64,000 nt of DNA, from assembly GCA_029194535.1 (NCBI GenBank), contig JARFXR010000002.1, positions 496,001 through 560,000 of the forward strand, given 5' to 3'. Positions 33,696 to 42,632 of the stretch are shown in pieces (position 1 is the stretch's first letter; every line of letters begins with the position of its first letter). The notes beneath the pieces are model-generated. The model was given only the letters and a program-made list of their open reading frames with translations, did no database searches and had not been told where the DNA came from. Source of the stretch: Nitrospira sp. Its GTDB lineage: Bacteria > Nitrospirota > Nitrospiria > Nitrospirales > Nitrospiraceae. The translations under genes were made by a program, and so were the position numbers.

Positions 33696-35834
33696 ATGAC
33701 GCACAACGCGCTCGCACGCACATCAACCTTCAGATCCACGACACGGCTATTGGTGACATGCCTGCTGACGACATTGGTGCTGCTGTTCGGAGGCCTCCCG
33801 ACACCTCTCGCCTGCGGAGAAACACTAAGCTCTCCAGACGCTGTTCCAAACCTCATCGGTCTGAAGGACGTCACCCAAGGCAGCCTGCTCTTCAAGACGG
33901 CTCAATCGGGCCGTTACCTCCCCGCGCCCATTCTTCACACCGACGTCCGGATCACCGTCACCGGCACGATCGTCCGCGCAAGGCTCAAGCAGGAGTTCGT
34001 CAATCCAAGTCGAGGCAAAGACGACTGGGCCGAGGGTATCTATGTCTTCCCGTTGCCGGAGACCGCCGCAGTGGACCACATGCGCATGACGGTCGGAGAG
34101 CGCACGATCGAGGGACAGATCAAGGAACGAATGGAAGCCAAGAAGGTCTACGAACAGTCCAAACGGGAAGGCCGGCGGGCGAGCCTGGTCGAACAGGAAC
34201 GACCGAACATCTTCACGACCTCCGTGGCGAACATCGCTCCTGGCGATCGGATCACGGTCGAGATCGAATATCAGGAGACGGTCCGGTACGATCAGGGCAC
34301 CTACTCGATCCGCTTCCCGATGGTCGTCGGACCACGATATATCCCCGGCACCCCGGTGGTCATTGAGGATCAGTCGCCTGGAACCGGTTGGTCGCTCGAT
34401 ACGGATGGAGTGACGGATGCCTCTCGCATCACGCCGCCGGTGCAGCATCCGGTCCGCGGCCCGATCAATCCCGTCACCCTATCCATCGATTTGGCCCCCG
34501 GATTTCCTCCGGCTCAGATCGATTCTCCTTCCCACCCGATCCTCGTCGTGGCAGAGCCGGACGGGCGACGCCAGATCAGCTTGCGGACAGAACGAGTCCC
34601 AGCTGATCGTGATTTTGTGCTGAGGTGGAAAGCCGCCATAGACAGCACTCCGATCGCGACGGCCTACACCCAACATGAGGGCGAGGCATCGTACGCCCTC
34701 CTCATGCTCACGCCGCCGGTCGGATCGGACCAGTCGCAGTCCATTCAACCTCGCCAACCTCGCGAGGCAATTTTCGTGATCGATACGTCCGGTTCCATGG
34801 CCGGTACGTCCATCGACCAGGCCAAGGCCGCACTGCTGACGGCCTTGAGCCGACTGACGTCTCAGGACCGCTTCAACGTCATCCAATTCAACAGCGTCAC
34901 CCGCGTCCTGTTCTCGGAGGCCCAGGCCGTCACCGTGGCAACGGTCCGCAAAGCCGTTCACTATGTCGAACGGCTCCATGCCGACGGAGGCACGGAGATT
35001 CTGCCGGCGCTGAAGACCGCCCTCAAGGGCACCGCGCCCGCCACCCATGTGCGTCAGGTCATCTTCCTCACCGACGGCCAAGTCGGCAATGAAGACGAAC
35101 TCTTCGGCGTCATTCAGGAACAGCTCGGTACAAGCCGGCTGTTCACCATCGGTATCGGCTCGGCACCGAACAGCCACTTCATGCGGAAGGCTGCGGAATT
35201 CGGACGAGGCACCTTTACCTATGTCGGTAGTACGAACGACGTGAAGGCACAGATGGACAACATGCTCAGAAAGCTGGAACGGCCGGTGCTGACGGACGTC
35301 AGGGTGGATGGGCTGGACCCAGCGGATGAACTGTTCCCGCCGCGCATCCCCGATCTCTACGAAGGCGAACCGGTTGTCCTGGCGCTAAAGAGCAAGCGCT
35401 TGCCGGCTCTCTTGACCGTTCGAGGCTCGACCGGAACGAGTCAGTGGACCGCCTCGCTTACGCTGACAGACGCCCCCGCGCGCGAAGGACTCTCCATCCA
35501 TTGGGCACGCCGCAAGATCGACTCCATCATGGACCGACAGCGGCAGGGCCTGGAAGATCCGGCTATCCGGCAAGCCGCCGTCGACGTGGCGCTGGCCCAC
35601 CACCTGGTCAGCAAGTACACGAGCTTGGTTGCGGTGGACCACGAGCCGGTTCGTCCGACGGACAAGACGCTCGCCACTCATCCCATGAAGGTCAACCTGC
35701 CTGACGGACAAGACTATCAGGCAATCTTCGGATTGCCGCGAACCGCGACGCCCGGCCAGATGCAGATCCTCATCGGAATTGCATTGTTCGCACTGGCATG
35801 GTTCATAGGACGTTTGTGGCGACAGGCCGGCTGA
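33696..35834 (+). CDS. VIT/VWA sortase-target surface protein
   Basis: A 712-residue protein starting at ATG 33696, with a signal peptide (LLVTCLLTTLVLLFGGLPTP). A VIT domain (about 45-170: IVRARLKQEFVNPSRGKDDW, YVFPLPETAAVDHMRMTVG) is followed by a VWA domain with an intact metal site (DTSGSMAGTS) and TDGQVGNEDELFGVI. The C-terminus is a sorting signal: LPRTATPG, a hydrophobic span (ILIGIALFALAWFIG) and a basic end (RLWRQAG). This is the design of the marine-proteobacterial sortase target family. The adjacent, overlapping gene is its sortase. It should be displayed on the cell envelope and bind ligands in a metal-dependent way. Confidence 0.92.
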   Translation: MTHNALARTSTFRSTTRLLVTCLLTTLVLLFGGLPTPLACGETLSSPDAVPNLIGLKDVTQGSLLFKTAQSGRYLPAPILHTDVRITVTGTIVRARLKQEFVNPSRGKDDWAEGIYVFPLPETAAVDHMRMTVGERTIEGQIKERMEAKKVYEQSKREGRRASLVEQERPNIFTTSVANIAPGDRITVEIEYQETVRYDQGTYSIRFPMVVGPRYIPGTPVVIEDQSPGTGWSLDTDGVTDASRITPPVQHPVRGPINPVTLSIDLAPGFPPAQIDSPSHPILVVAEPDGRRQISLRTERVPADRDFVLRWKAAIDSTPIATAYTQHEGEASYALLMLTPPVGSDQSQSIQPRQPREAIFVIDTSGSMAGTSIDQAKAALLTALSRLTSQDRFNVIQFNSVTRVLFSEAQAVTVATVRKAVHYVERLHADGGTEILPALKTALKGTAPATHVRQVIFLTDGQVGNEDELFGVIQEQLGTSRLFTIGIGSAPNSHFMRKAAEFGRGTFTYVGSTNDVKAQMDNMLRKLERPVLTDVRVDGLDPADELFPPRIPDLYEGEPVVLALKSKRLPALLTVRGSTGTSQWTASLTLTDAPAREGLSIHWARRKIDSIMDRQRQGLEDPAIRQAAVDVALAHHLVSKYTSLVAVDHEPVRPTDKTLATHPMKVNLPDGQDYQAIFGLPRTATPGQMQILIGIALFALAWFIGRLWRQAG

Positions 35835-36445
35835 GTCGGCATCACCAGCTTGGTGGATGGACTGCGGTCTTGATCGGCTGTTTGGTCGTGGCCGGATCGT
35901 GGCAGGTGGGACAAGGAATCTGGGTCTATGCGAAGGCCGGGCTTGCGCAGCATCTGCTGCAGCGAGCCTGGTCTCGCAGCCTGGCCGGAAAGGAAGCGGT
36001 GCGGCCCTGGCCCTGGGCCGATACCTGGCCGGTCGCGCGGCTCACCGTTCCATCTGAACAGCGAGACCTGATCGTATTGCACGGCGCCTACGGGCGCACC
36101 CTCGCGTTCGGACCAGGCTACGTGGAATCCAGTGCGTCTCCCGGTTCAGCAGGCACCACCATTCTGACGGGACATCGGGATACCCACTTTGCATTCTTGA
36201 AACAACTCCGACCGGGCGAGCTGATCACGATTCACACGATTGACGGTCACAGCCGCTCCTATCGTGTGACGCAACGGCGGATCGCCGACAGTCGAACGGA
36301 CGGCATTGCGCTCACGACCGATCGCTCGACTCTGGTCTTGGTGACCTGCTATCCGTTCGATACGCCGATACCGGGAGGGCCGTTGCGATGGGTTGTCGTG
36401 GCCGAAGCAGAGGAGGCAGAGTCGCAACGGGAGGGGCAAGTCTGA
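35816..36445 (+). CDS. Class GN sortase
   Basis: A 209-residue transpeptidase starting at GTG 35816, which has AGGA suitably upstream; an ATG at 35798 without such a site is the alternative. A signal/anchor segment (WTAVLIGCLVVAGSWQ) is followed by the sortase barrel with all catalytic residues: His120 in TGHRDTHF, Cys178 in LVTCYPF and Arg191 in GGPLRW. It overlaps the stop of the VIT/VWA gene by 19 bp, so the two are translationally coupled. It should cut the LPRTATP signal of that protein. Sortases of this class occur in Gram-negative bacteria with one dedicated target. Confidence 0.92.
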   Translation: MATGRLSRHHQLGGWTAVLIGCLVVAGSWQVGQGIWVYAKAGLAQHLLQRAWSRSLAGKEAVRPWPWADTWPVARLTVPSEQRDLIVLHGAYGRTLAFGPGYVESSASPGSAGTTILTGHRDTHFAFLKQLRPGELITIHTIDGHSRSYRVTQRRIADSRTDGIALTTDRSTLVLVTCYPFDTPIPGGPLRWVVVAEAEEAESQREGQV

Positions 36446-36449
36446 TGGG

Positions 36450-36941
36450 CTACCGTTTGGCTTTCGCCTGCTGCTTCCATTCCCATGGCGGGACCGGCTT
36501 CGGGTCGGACCACAAACCTTTGCCACCGGCCCGCGCCAGCTCTTCGAGCAGTTCGAGGCGCTGGTCGGCGGAGGCCGATCGTTTCCACCACGCCATCCCT
36601 TCTTTGAGCAGCTCGCGTCCGAGACTTCGGCCGTCCTGCAGCAGAACCTCGGCGGACAAGCGCCCTTGTTTGTCCGTCGCGAGCCCACGAATGACGACAT
36701 CGCGGTTTCCAACATAGGCGGTGGTGACTCGCTTGGCCTGCTTGCCGTAGGGCTGCGTCAGTTCAGGGCAATCGATGTCCTTGATCGAGATCGTGTTCGT
36801 TCGTCCCCCCTGTCGGATGGTCAATCGGTCGCCTTCCACAACGCTGATGACGCGCGCCACGACATCGGCCTGAGAAGGAACGGGCCACCCAGCCGCCAAG
36901 GCCGTTACCATCACGACGACTGAACAGGTTCTCCGCTTCAT
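36450..36941 (-). CDS. Exported thermonuclease-like protein (SNase fold)
   Basis: A 163-residue protein with a signal peptide (VVVMVTALAAGWPVPSQA) and a staphylococcal-nuclease fold: VISVVEGDRLTI, IKDIDCPEL, QPYGKQAKR, DKQGRLSAEVLLQDG and LLKEGMAWW. Canonical enzymes have DGD and RIDAPE; here EGD and KDIDCPE are seen, so the first catalytic Asp is Glu and the first catalytic Arg is replaced by Lys. Activity is therefore uncertain. It converges on the sortase gene with a 4-bp gap. Confidence 0.82.
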   Translation of the reverse strand: MKRRTCSVVVMVTALAAGWPVPSQADVVARVISVVEGDRLTIRQGGRTNTISIKDIDCPELTQPYGKQAKRVTTAYVGNRDVVIRGLATDKQGRLSAEVLLQDGRSLGRELLKEGMAWWKRSASADQRLELLEELARAGGKGLWSDPKPVPPWEWKQQAKAKR

Positions 36942-37092
36942 GCTCGTGACCTATGCTATCCTCTCCGAATAATCCGGCCAATTCTTTCCGGCATTTCGGT
37001 CGGTGGAAAGGCCGCTCTGCCATCAAAATGCAGATGAAAAGCCGCCTGTCGATGCCGAAGCAGTTGCCCCTTCATGAGCCCTTCCTCGATCC

Positions 37093-38487
37093 TCAATGAG
37101 ACAGTCGAACTCGTCGAAGAACAGCCCACCCGATCAAGCCAGCCGAGGCCGATCCCAACAAGATACCGATCTTGGCTGAAGTGGCCGCCTCAGCCTGTCC
37201 GAATGCCAAATCGGTAATGAAGAGCGACATGGTAAACCCGATACCGGCGAGAAATCCGACGCCGATCAGATGCACCCATGTGACGCTCTCCGGCATTCTT
37301 GCCGTTCCCGAGAGGATCACGGCCCCTGCTCCGAGTAACACTCCGGCTGGTTTGCCGATCAGCAAACCGATGAGCACACCGAATGCGACCGGATTGACCA
37401 GCGTCGCGGCAAACCCGGCATCTAATGTGACGCCTGCATTGGCCAGTGCAAAGATGGGCATCACGACGACGGTGACCCAGGGATGCAGCGCCTGCTCCAG
37501 ACGCTGCAGTGGCGTCGCCACATTTTTGACTGCCGTCTCCAACCGATGCGCCACTTCATGCTGCTCTTGATTCGCCAGAGGCGAACTGTCGGGGACGGTC
37601 ACTTGTTCAAAGCGCCGCAAGAGCGCCAGACCGCGCGCCAGGAATTCGCCTCGGCTGAGCTTCGGGCGAGCCGGGATGGTCATCGCGGCTAAGACGCCGG
37701 CGATCGTGGCGTGTACCCCCGACAGGAGAAAGGCCAGCCACAGCCCCCCGATACCCAAGAGGCAATAGACCAGCACGTGCCGGATCCCGAGAACATTGGC
37801 GCCGATGAGAAGGATCAGAAAGAAAGCCCCGACACCGAGGCTGAGCCAAGAAATCGTCGTGGTATAGAATATGGCGATGACCACGACGGCCATCAGGTCG
37901 TCGCCGATAGCCAAGGCTGCCAAGAACACCTTGAGTGACACCGGCACACGGGCGCCCAGTAACCCGAGAACTCCTAACGCAAATGCGATGTCTGTCGCCA
38001 TGGGGATGCCCCATCCAGGCGCTCCCGGCGCACCGGCGTTGAAGGCCAAATACAAGGTGGCCGGCACGATCGTGCCCCCCACGGCGGCCCCGAGCGGAAA
38101 CGCCGCCTGCCGAATGGAGGCCAATTCACCCACCAGTATTTCCCTCTTGATCTCAAGTCCGATCACGAAAAAAAACATCGCCATCAGGCCGTCATTGATC
38201 CATTCCAACGCTGTTTCTCTCAGCACATGCTGTCCCACGACGAGACTAATCGGGGTTTGCCAGATTTCGTGGTACGTGTTGGCCCAAGGAGAATTAGCCC
38301 AGATCAATGCCACCGCGGTGGCCGCCAACAGGAGGATTCCTCCCGAGGACTCCGCATGCACAAATTCTTGGAACGGTCCGACGACGTGCTGAATCGGGGC
38401 AGGCCGCTGGAGGCTCGGTTTCTCCGGACCTGCTCGGTTCTCGTCGGATTTCTCCGAGAGGTGCTCCTTGGTGCGTGTATGTTTCAT
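37093..38487 (-). CDS. nhaA: Na+/H+ antiporter NhaA
   Basis: A 464-residue polytopic protein starting at ATG 38487 (MKHTRTKEHLSEKSDENRAG). After a hydrophilic lead it shows the NhaA core: GGILLLAATAVALIWANSPW, MAMFFFVIGLEIKREILVGE, and the ion-binding pair in PMATDIAFALGVLGLLG and ALAIGDDLMAVVVIAIFYT (the two adjacent aspartates correspond to Asp163/164 of the Escherichia coli protein). It exports sodium in exchange for protons at the inner membrane. The N-terminal extension of about 60 residues is longer than in E. coli. It is monocistronic by spacing. Confidence 0.95.
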   Translation of the reverse strand: MKHTRTKEHLSEKSDENRAGPEKPSLQRPAPIQHVVGPFQEFVHAESSGGILLLAATAVALIWANSPWANTYHEIWQTPISLVVGQHVLRETALEWINDGLMAMFFFVIGLEIKREILVGELASIRQAAFPLGAAVGGTIVPATLYLAFNAGAPGAPGWGIPMATDIAFALGVLGLLGARVPVSLKVFLAALAIGDDLMAVVVIAIFYTTTISWLSLGVGAFFLILLIGANVLGIRHVLVYCLLGIGGLWLAFLLSGVHATIAGVLAAMTIPARPKLSRGEFLARGLALLRRFEQVTVPDSSPLANQEQHEVAHRLETAVKNVATPLQRLEQALHPWVTVVVMPIFALANAGVTLDAGFAATLVNPVAFGVLIGLLIGKPAGVLLGAGAVILSGTARMPESVTWVHLIGVGFLAGIGFTMSLFITDLAFGQAEAATSAKIGILLGSASAGLIGWAVLRRVRLSH

Positions 38488-38862
38488 AGAGATCGTGTAG
38501 TCGATCACCAATAGTCAGTCAAGGGTTCGTCGTGCCGGAACGTTTCCTTCGGCTGCCGACCATTGCGGAAGCTTACAACGTCGGCGCCAGACCGAAAAGC
38601 ACTCAACAAAGCAGACAGAAAGGTTTTGAAGAGCAATTCACTCAAACACCGCACAAATTTAACACACTGTTGTGTGATGAACCCCTTGTGAAATGCCGTG
38701 AGGTGTTTCGCGTCATCAGGATGTGTATCTCGTGCCCTCTTTTGCCCCAACCGTCTAACCGGACCTCTCAGGTTTGCAGTCAACACCGCGGAGTTCATCA
38801 CGAAGGAGAATCGGATTACTCCTTGGATGTGGCATTCTAGTTGCTGAATAGCATGGGCGAGA
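38488..38862. other. Intergenic region between divergent genes
   Basis: The region should hold promoters for the leftward nhaA and the rightward lipoprotein gene. An AT-richer patch (38635-38690) is the most promoter-like part. No gene or repeat is seen. Confidence 0.4.
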
Positions 38863-39225
38863 ATGCGATCGACGCTACATATCGCGAACTCATCCTGGTT
38901 ACGTCATACCTCACTGTGGCTTTTCTTGGTCATGTCTGTATTCGGCTGTGCGGCGGCTCCCCCAAAGGAATTGGTCAGCCGTCAGGATCACGTTGGGCTC
39001 GCGCACTGGTATCACGCAGAGGCTGCTCGACTGCGGGCCAGGGCTGAAGAGATGCGAGTCATGGGGGAAGCCTACGCGACCATGCAGAATCGACCTTCTC
39101 CCAAAGTGACGAAAGAAGAAGCCATCCAGCACTGTGAGCAGTTTGTCCGCTACTATACGAGCGCCGCGAACGAGGCGGAAGCGCTCGCGAACTTTCATGC
39201 CGATATCGCCGGAGCCTCTCGGTGA
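38863..39225 (+). CDS. Small putative lipoprotein
   Basis: A 120-residue protein with a lipoprotein-type signal (SLWLFLVMSVFGCAAAPP; lipobox VFGC). The mature part is helical and charged (WYHAEAARLRARAEEMRVMG, EQFVRYYTSAANEAEALANF), suggesting a coiled-coil or helical-bundle envelope protein. It stands alone. The start at ATG 38863 gives a reasonable but long n-region. Family unknown. Confidence 0.65.
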   Translation: MRSTLHIANSSWLRHTSLWLFLVMSVFGCAAAPPKELVSRQDHVGLAHWYHAEAARLRARAEEMRVMGEAYATMQNRPSPKVTKEEAIQHCEQFVRYYTSAANEAEALANFHADIAGASR

Positions 39226-39279
39226 CTATGGAATCTCCTCCTGTTGTTCCGGCCTCCAGATGATCCTGGGTTAAGAGGA

Positions 39280-40053
39280 TCAGAACCCCACCGAGAGCCC
39301 AACCGTGCTGAAGAACACCGACCGATCCGGTGGCCCCGCAAACTCCGATCCCAACCCCATGTCGAGGACGACCCGGGAACTGACCTGGTGCCGAAGACCC
39401 ATTCCAATCCCGGTCGGATTGGTCTGACCGGCCACGTTGGACTGGCGAGTAAAGACGTTGGCAATGATGGTGTCCCGGAAACTCGTCGGATATCCCAAGG
39501 GGTAACTGACCGCCGCGACCACGCGATACCACCCGGAGCGTTCGTTGTCCTGAGGAGATCCGAGAAACGTGTACCCCACGTTGAGATGCGTTCGCCAGCG
39601 ACCGAACGAGCGGGTCATGACACCGGTCAGTTCCGTGTCCACGCCCTGCGAATTGACGCCGGTCGGAAATCCCACTCCCGCGCGTACGGCAAAGGCGGGG
39701 ACGTTGACGGTCTCCGTATTCAACTCGTACAGAACGCCGAGCGAAAGATCTCCGGATCTATCGTCTCCGACGACCGTGGCGGGATCCGTCGCCAGGTTGC
39801 TGCTGAGCTCGATTTGAGTATTGGCAAAGGCCCCGATAAGGATCTGAGGTTGGAACACCCAGCGGCTGTTGCCTTGCTTGCGGTCATTGAACAACACGCC
39901 TCCTTCCACCCCGATCTCGCCGTGGGGTACCGGATAGGCATCCTCGATGGCAATCGGCCGATTGGGGTCGAGATTGTCGTGATCCAGCGCGGCGGCCAAG
40001 GGCGGCAGCATCAGCAGGAGCACCGTCACCGTTTCGAGGATCCTGACTTTCAC
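39280..40053 (-). CDS. Outer-membrane beta-barrel, transporter-like protein
   Basis: A 257-residue exported protein starting at GTG 40053, which has GAGGGAG upstream. It has a signal peptide (ILETVTVLLLMLPPLAAA). The mature part has alternating beta strands ending in Phe (STVGLSVGF), as outer-membrane proteins do. VPHGEIGVEGGVLFNDRKQG, GDLSLGVLYELNTET and TIIANVFTRQSNV resemble the phenol-degradation meta-pathway transporter (MetA-like) family. It follows a lipoprotein and a DUF4396 protein on the same strand with short gaps, forming a probable three-gene envelope unit. Substrate is unknown. Confidence 0.75.
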   Translation of the reverse strand: MKVRILETVTVLLLMLPPLAAALDHDNLDPNRPIAIEDAYPVPHGEIGVEGGVLFNDRKQGNSRWVFQPQILIGAFANTQIELSSNLATDPATVVGDDRSGDLSLGVLYELNTETVNVPAFAVRAGVGFPTGVNSQGVDTELTGVMTRSFGRWRTHLNVGYTFLGSPQDNERSGWYRVVAAVSYPLGYPTSFRDTIIANVFTRQSNVAGQTNPTGIGMGLRHQVSSRVVLDMGLGSEFAGPPDRSVFFSTVGLSVGF

Positions 40054-40060
40054 GGCTCCC

Positions 40061-41080
40061 TCAGTGCCCGGAATGTCCGCCAGGCCCCGCCGGCTGTGGA
40101 GCAGGAGCATGGGGCTGAACTTCTTTCGGCACGATCATGGGATTCGTCGCATCCGCATTGGCCCAGTAGTATTCCCTCACGACCCGATAGATCTCCGCGC
40201 GCTTGTCCTCCCACGTCGGAAACACGTCGGTGGTCAGGATGTCGCTGATGGTGTCGTGGAGCATATGGAGGTTATCGAAGATGTGGGCGATCTCGGGGTA
40301 CTGCGCGGCGAATTTCGGACTCAACTCCGCCGTAAGCGGCATAAAGGTCCATTCCACGGGCGGTTTCTCCAGGTATCCGCGATACGTGCGCAGAATCGGC
40401 CCCACCGCTTTCTGTTTGGCCTCCAATGTCGGTGCGGCTGCCAAGGCGTCGTACACGGCCACTTGCAGATAGTGATAGGACCAGATCGTGGCATTGAACA
40501 GCGGAAACCTGCGTCGGAACGATTTCGAATAGGGCAGGCTGTCCAACCGGTGATGGTCCAGTGGCTTCGCCGTAATCGCATACTCACTGTCCTGATAGAA
40601 CGCGAGCACCTTGCGGATGGCGCTCTCCTTGTCTTTGACGTCCGACACATAAATATCGTAGGTGGACCGGTGCAGCGCATGGGCTTCGTCGAAGGTATTC
40701 TGCGCCTTCCAGGCCAGCTTCATATAGTTCGGCGCAATCGCCTCCTCATTCGGGTTCAGGACCGGCCGCGACGCGATGAAGTCGAGCGTCTCCCGACGCG
40801 CGCGGTCCTCGATGGCGGGGACATCGTGGCCTCCTGTCAGCAGGAGATGTTCGTACAAATTGGAGTGGCCGAAGTCGACTCCGTTGAATTCGATATCGAG
40901 CTCCTTGAGATCCTCTCGGAGGGCGAAATTCCAGAAGGCGCGATAATAGAAGCGCTTGTCTCGCTGCTCGAACTGACCGCAGGCGACCAAGGTCAAGGCG
41001 ACCGCGGCCGTGGCCACGATCGCCCCAAGCGTTGTGCCTGTCCTCTTTGTCCAGATCACGTCAGCACCCGTGATGCGCAT
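40061..41080 (-). CDS. Putative lipoprotein of unknown function
   Basis: A 339-residue protein starting at about ATG 41080 (an ATG at 41110 and a GTG further in are alternatives). It has a lipoprotein signal ending LTLVACGQ. The mature part is helical with many aromatics (KRFYYRAFWNFALREDLKEL, FPLFNATIWSYHYLQVAVYD) and ends in a His/Pro/Gly-rich tail (APAPQPAGPGGHSGH) that could bind metal. The start overlaps the DUF4396 gene by 20 bp and the stop lies 7 bp before the beta-barrel gene. I do not recognise the family. Its context suggests a periplasmic partner of the membrane pair. Confidence 0.75.
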   Translation of the reverse strand: MRITGADVIWTKRTGTTLGAIVATAAVALTLVACGQFEQRDKRFYYRAFWNFALREDLKELDIEFNGVDFGHSNLYEHLLLTGGHDVPAIEDRARRETLDFIASRPVLNPNEEAIAPNYMKLAWKAQNTFDEAHALHRSTYDIYVSDVKDKESAIRKVLAFYQDSEYAITAKPLDHHRLDSLPYSKSFRRRFPLFNATIWSYHYLQVAVYDALAAAPTLEAKQKAVGPILRTYRGYLEKPPVEWTFMPLTAELSPKFAAQYPEIAHIFDNLHMLHDTISDILTTDVFPTWEDKRAEIYRVVREYYWANADATNPMIVPKEVQPHAPAPQPAGPGGHSGH

Positions 41081-41654
41081 GCACCAGGGCATGCCCTTTG
41101 CCCTTCGCAATCAACCAGCGGTTCACAGGGAATGCGGCGATACCGGCCACGATCAGCGAAACCGTCAGACTGCCCCAGAACAACCCCGTCCCGAGGCCGG
41201 CATCCATGGCACCGGGGATCACCAGCATGATGGCATTGTCTACCACCTCCATCGTCGTCATCGACAAGGTATCGGACGCGAAGGCCAGCCCAAGAGCGCT
41301 ACTCCACGCCAGTCCGGACTTTCGAAGCGGCCGGAGCGTCATGGCATACCCAAACGCAAAGGCCAAGACCACCGCCAACGCCACCGTCGGCCAGTTACTC
41401 CAGCCAAGGGCAGTCCCCACCACCATCCCGAGAATTTCTCCGATGGTGCATCCTGTCAGGCAATGGACGGTGGCCATGAAGGCCGTCCGGTTCAGGGACA
41501 CGTCCTTGTGCGTCGCTCCGTGGGAGCCATGGTGCTCGTGATGCGCCTGCGGAACCGGATGCTTCCGACGATCCTGCCGGGATTGAGACGTGGCGCAGCA
41601 AGATCCCGGTTCCTCTATGCGCGGTAGGACGACGTCAGCGGCGATGTGCCTCAT
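41061..41654 (-). CDS. DUF4396 integral membrane protein with His-rich N-terminus
   Basis: A 197-residue membrane protein with four hydrophobic segments. The N-terminal 60 residues hold CC and a histidine cluster (AHHEHHGSHGATHKD), then FMATVHCLTGCTIGEILGM, the start of the DUF4396 domain. It ends in ALVHAHHGC. Cys and His richness suggests metal (for example copper) binding; the family function is not established. The ATG at 41654 follows GGAGG. It begins a three-gene unit with the lipoprotein and outer-membrane barrel. Confidence 0.82.
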   Translation of the reverse strand: MRHIAADVVLPRIEEPGSCCATSQSRQDRRKHPVPQAHHEHHGSHGATHKDVSLNRTAFMATVHCLTGCTIGEILGMVVGTALGWSNWPTVALAVVLAFAFGYAMTLRPLRKSGLAWSSALGLAFASDTLSMTTMEVVDNAIMLVIPGAMDAGLGTGLFWGSLTVSLIVAGIAAFPVNRWLIAKGKGHALVHAHHGC

Positions 41655-41859
41655 GTGAAACCTCCTTGATGTAGTCGTGATGGCCCTGTCACTGCTACAG
41701 ACGTAAGAGGCAGGTAATTATTACAGTTCGCAGAAGTGCTTGAAACCGATTCACCTCCTTCTCGTCCCGACCTATGCCCGACGGTGAGCACAGGAGACGT
41801 AGCGCAGTTTCGACGAATCGACACTCCGAGGAGGGACCACATTCTCAAGAGGGTCGCCC

Positions 41860-42618
41860 CTACCGAATATCCTGGAAGAATGCGCGGGGGAGGATCGGCA
41901 GGCGGAATTCGACGTGAAGGATGATGAGAAGAACCCGGATGAAACTTTGCCAGATGCCCATCTTCACGAACTTCCGGGCATCGGTCACGACAGGAGGAGA
42001 GAGCAAGACCGGGAGGGTCACAGTGATAAGGCGTTCGCAGAAAGCCACATCTTCCAGAATCGGCTGATCGGGGAAGCCTCCCATTCGTTCAAACAACGTA
42101 CGACGGACGAACAGGGCCTGATCGCCGTAAACGACGCGACTGCACCGACAACGAACATTGTCGAGAAATGATATGAGCTTGAGCCGCCAGTCACTGCCGG
42201 AAAACCGATGCATGAAACCGCCGGCCTGAATGGTTGATTCAGACTGCATCGCATTCAATCGTCGAATCGCGCCGTGCGGTAACACTGTATCCGCATGGAG
42301 AAAGAGCAACCACTCACCCCGAGCGGCGACGGCCCCGGCATTCATCTGTGACGCGCGGCCTTTGGGTGCCGTGAGGATTCGATGGGGAAGAGGATTCTCA
42401 ACGCTTCGACCACCCGATGCGGGAGACGACTCCGACGGATGATGGGCATGGCCGGCAGCGTCGATGAATCCAAAGGACTCTGCGATCGTACGTGTGCGAT
42501 CGCTGCTGCCGCCGTCGACAAGAATCACTTCGTAGGCTCCCTCTTGCCGCAACAGGGCCTCTAAGGTGTGCGGCAGGGCGGCCTCCTCGTTGTAGGCCGG
42601 CACGATGACCGAGACCAT
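41860..42618 (-). CDS. TIGR04283-like family 2 glycosyltransferase
   Basis: Starting at ATG 42618 (GAGGTGAT upstream), a 252-residue GT-A enzyme. VSVIVPAYNEEAALPHTLEALLRQ, ILVDGGSSDRT, ASQMNAGAVAARGEWLLFLHADT (the metal-binding HADT is the DxD equivalent) and ILEDVAFCERL match the TIGR04283 group, some members of which are linked to arsenosugar synthesis. A C-terminal hydrophobic helix (IRVLLIILHVEFRLPILP) may attach it to the membrane. It follows the ferritin-like gene with a 14-bp gap on the same strand. Confidence 0.85.
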   Translation of the reverse strand: MVSVIVPAYNEEAALPHTLEALLRQEGAYEVILVDGGSSDRTRTIAESFGFIDAAGHAHHPSESSPASGGRSVENPLPHRILTAPKGRASQMNAGAVAARGEWLLFLHADTVLPHGAIRRLNAMQSESTIQAGGFMHRFSGSDWRLKLISFLDNVRCRCSRVVYGDQALFVRRTLFERMGGFPDQPILEDVAFCERLITVTLPVLLSPPVVTDARKFVKMGIWQSFIRVLLIILHVEFRLPILPRAFFQDIR

Positions 42619-42632
42619 ACGATCACCTCGGC

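Noticed and set aside
39244-41230. Plus-strand frames of 334 and 388 codons opposite the outer-membrane and lipoprotein genes
   Set aside because: Antisense shadows; no signal or domain, while the minus strand has signal peptides and proper spacing.
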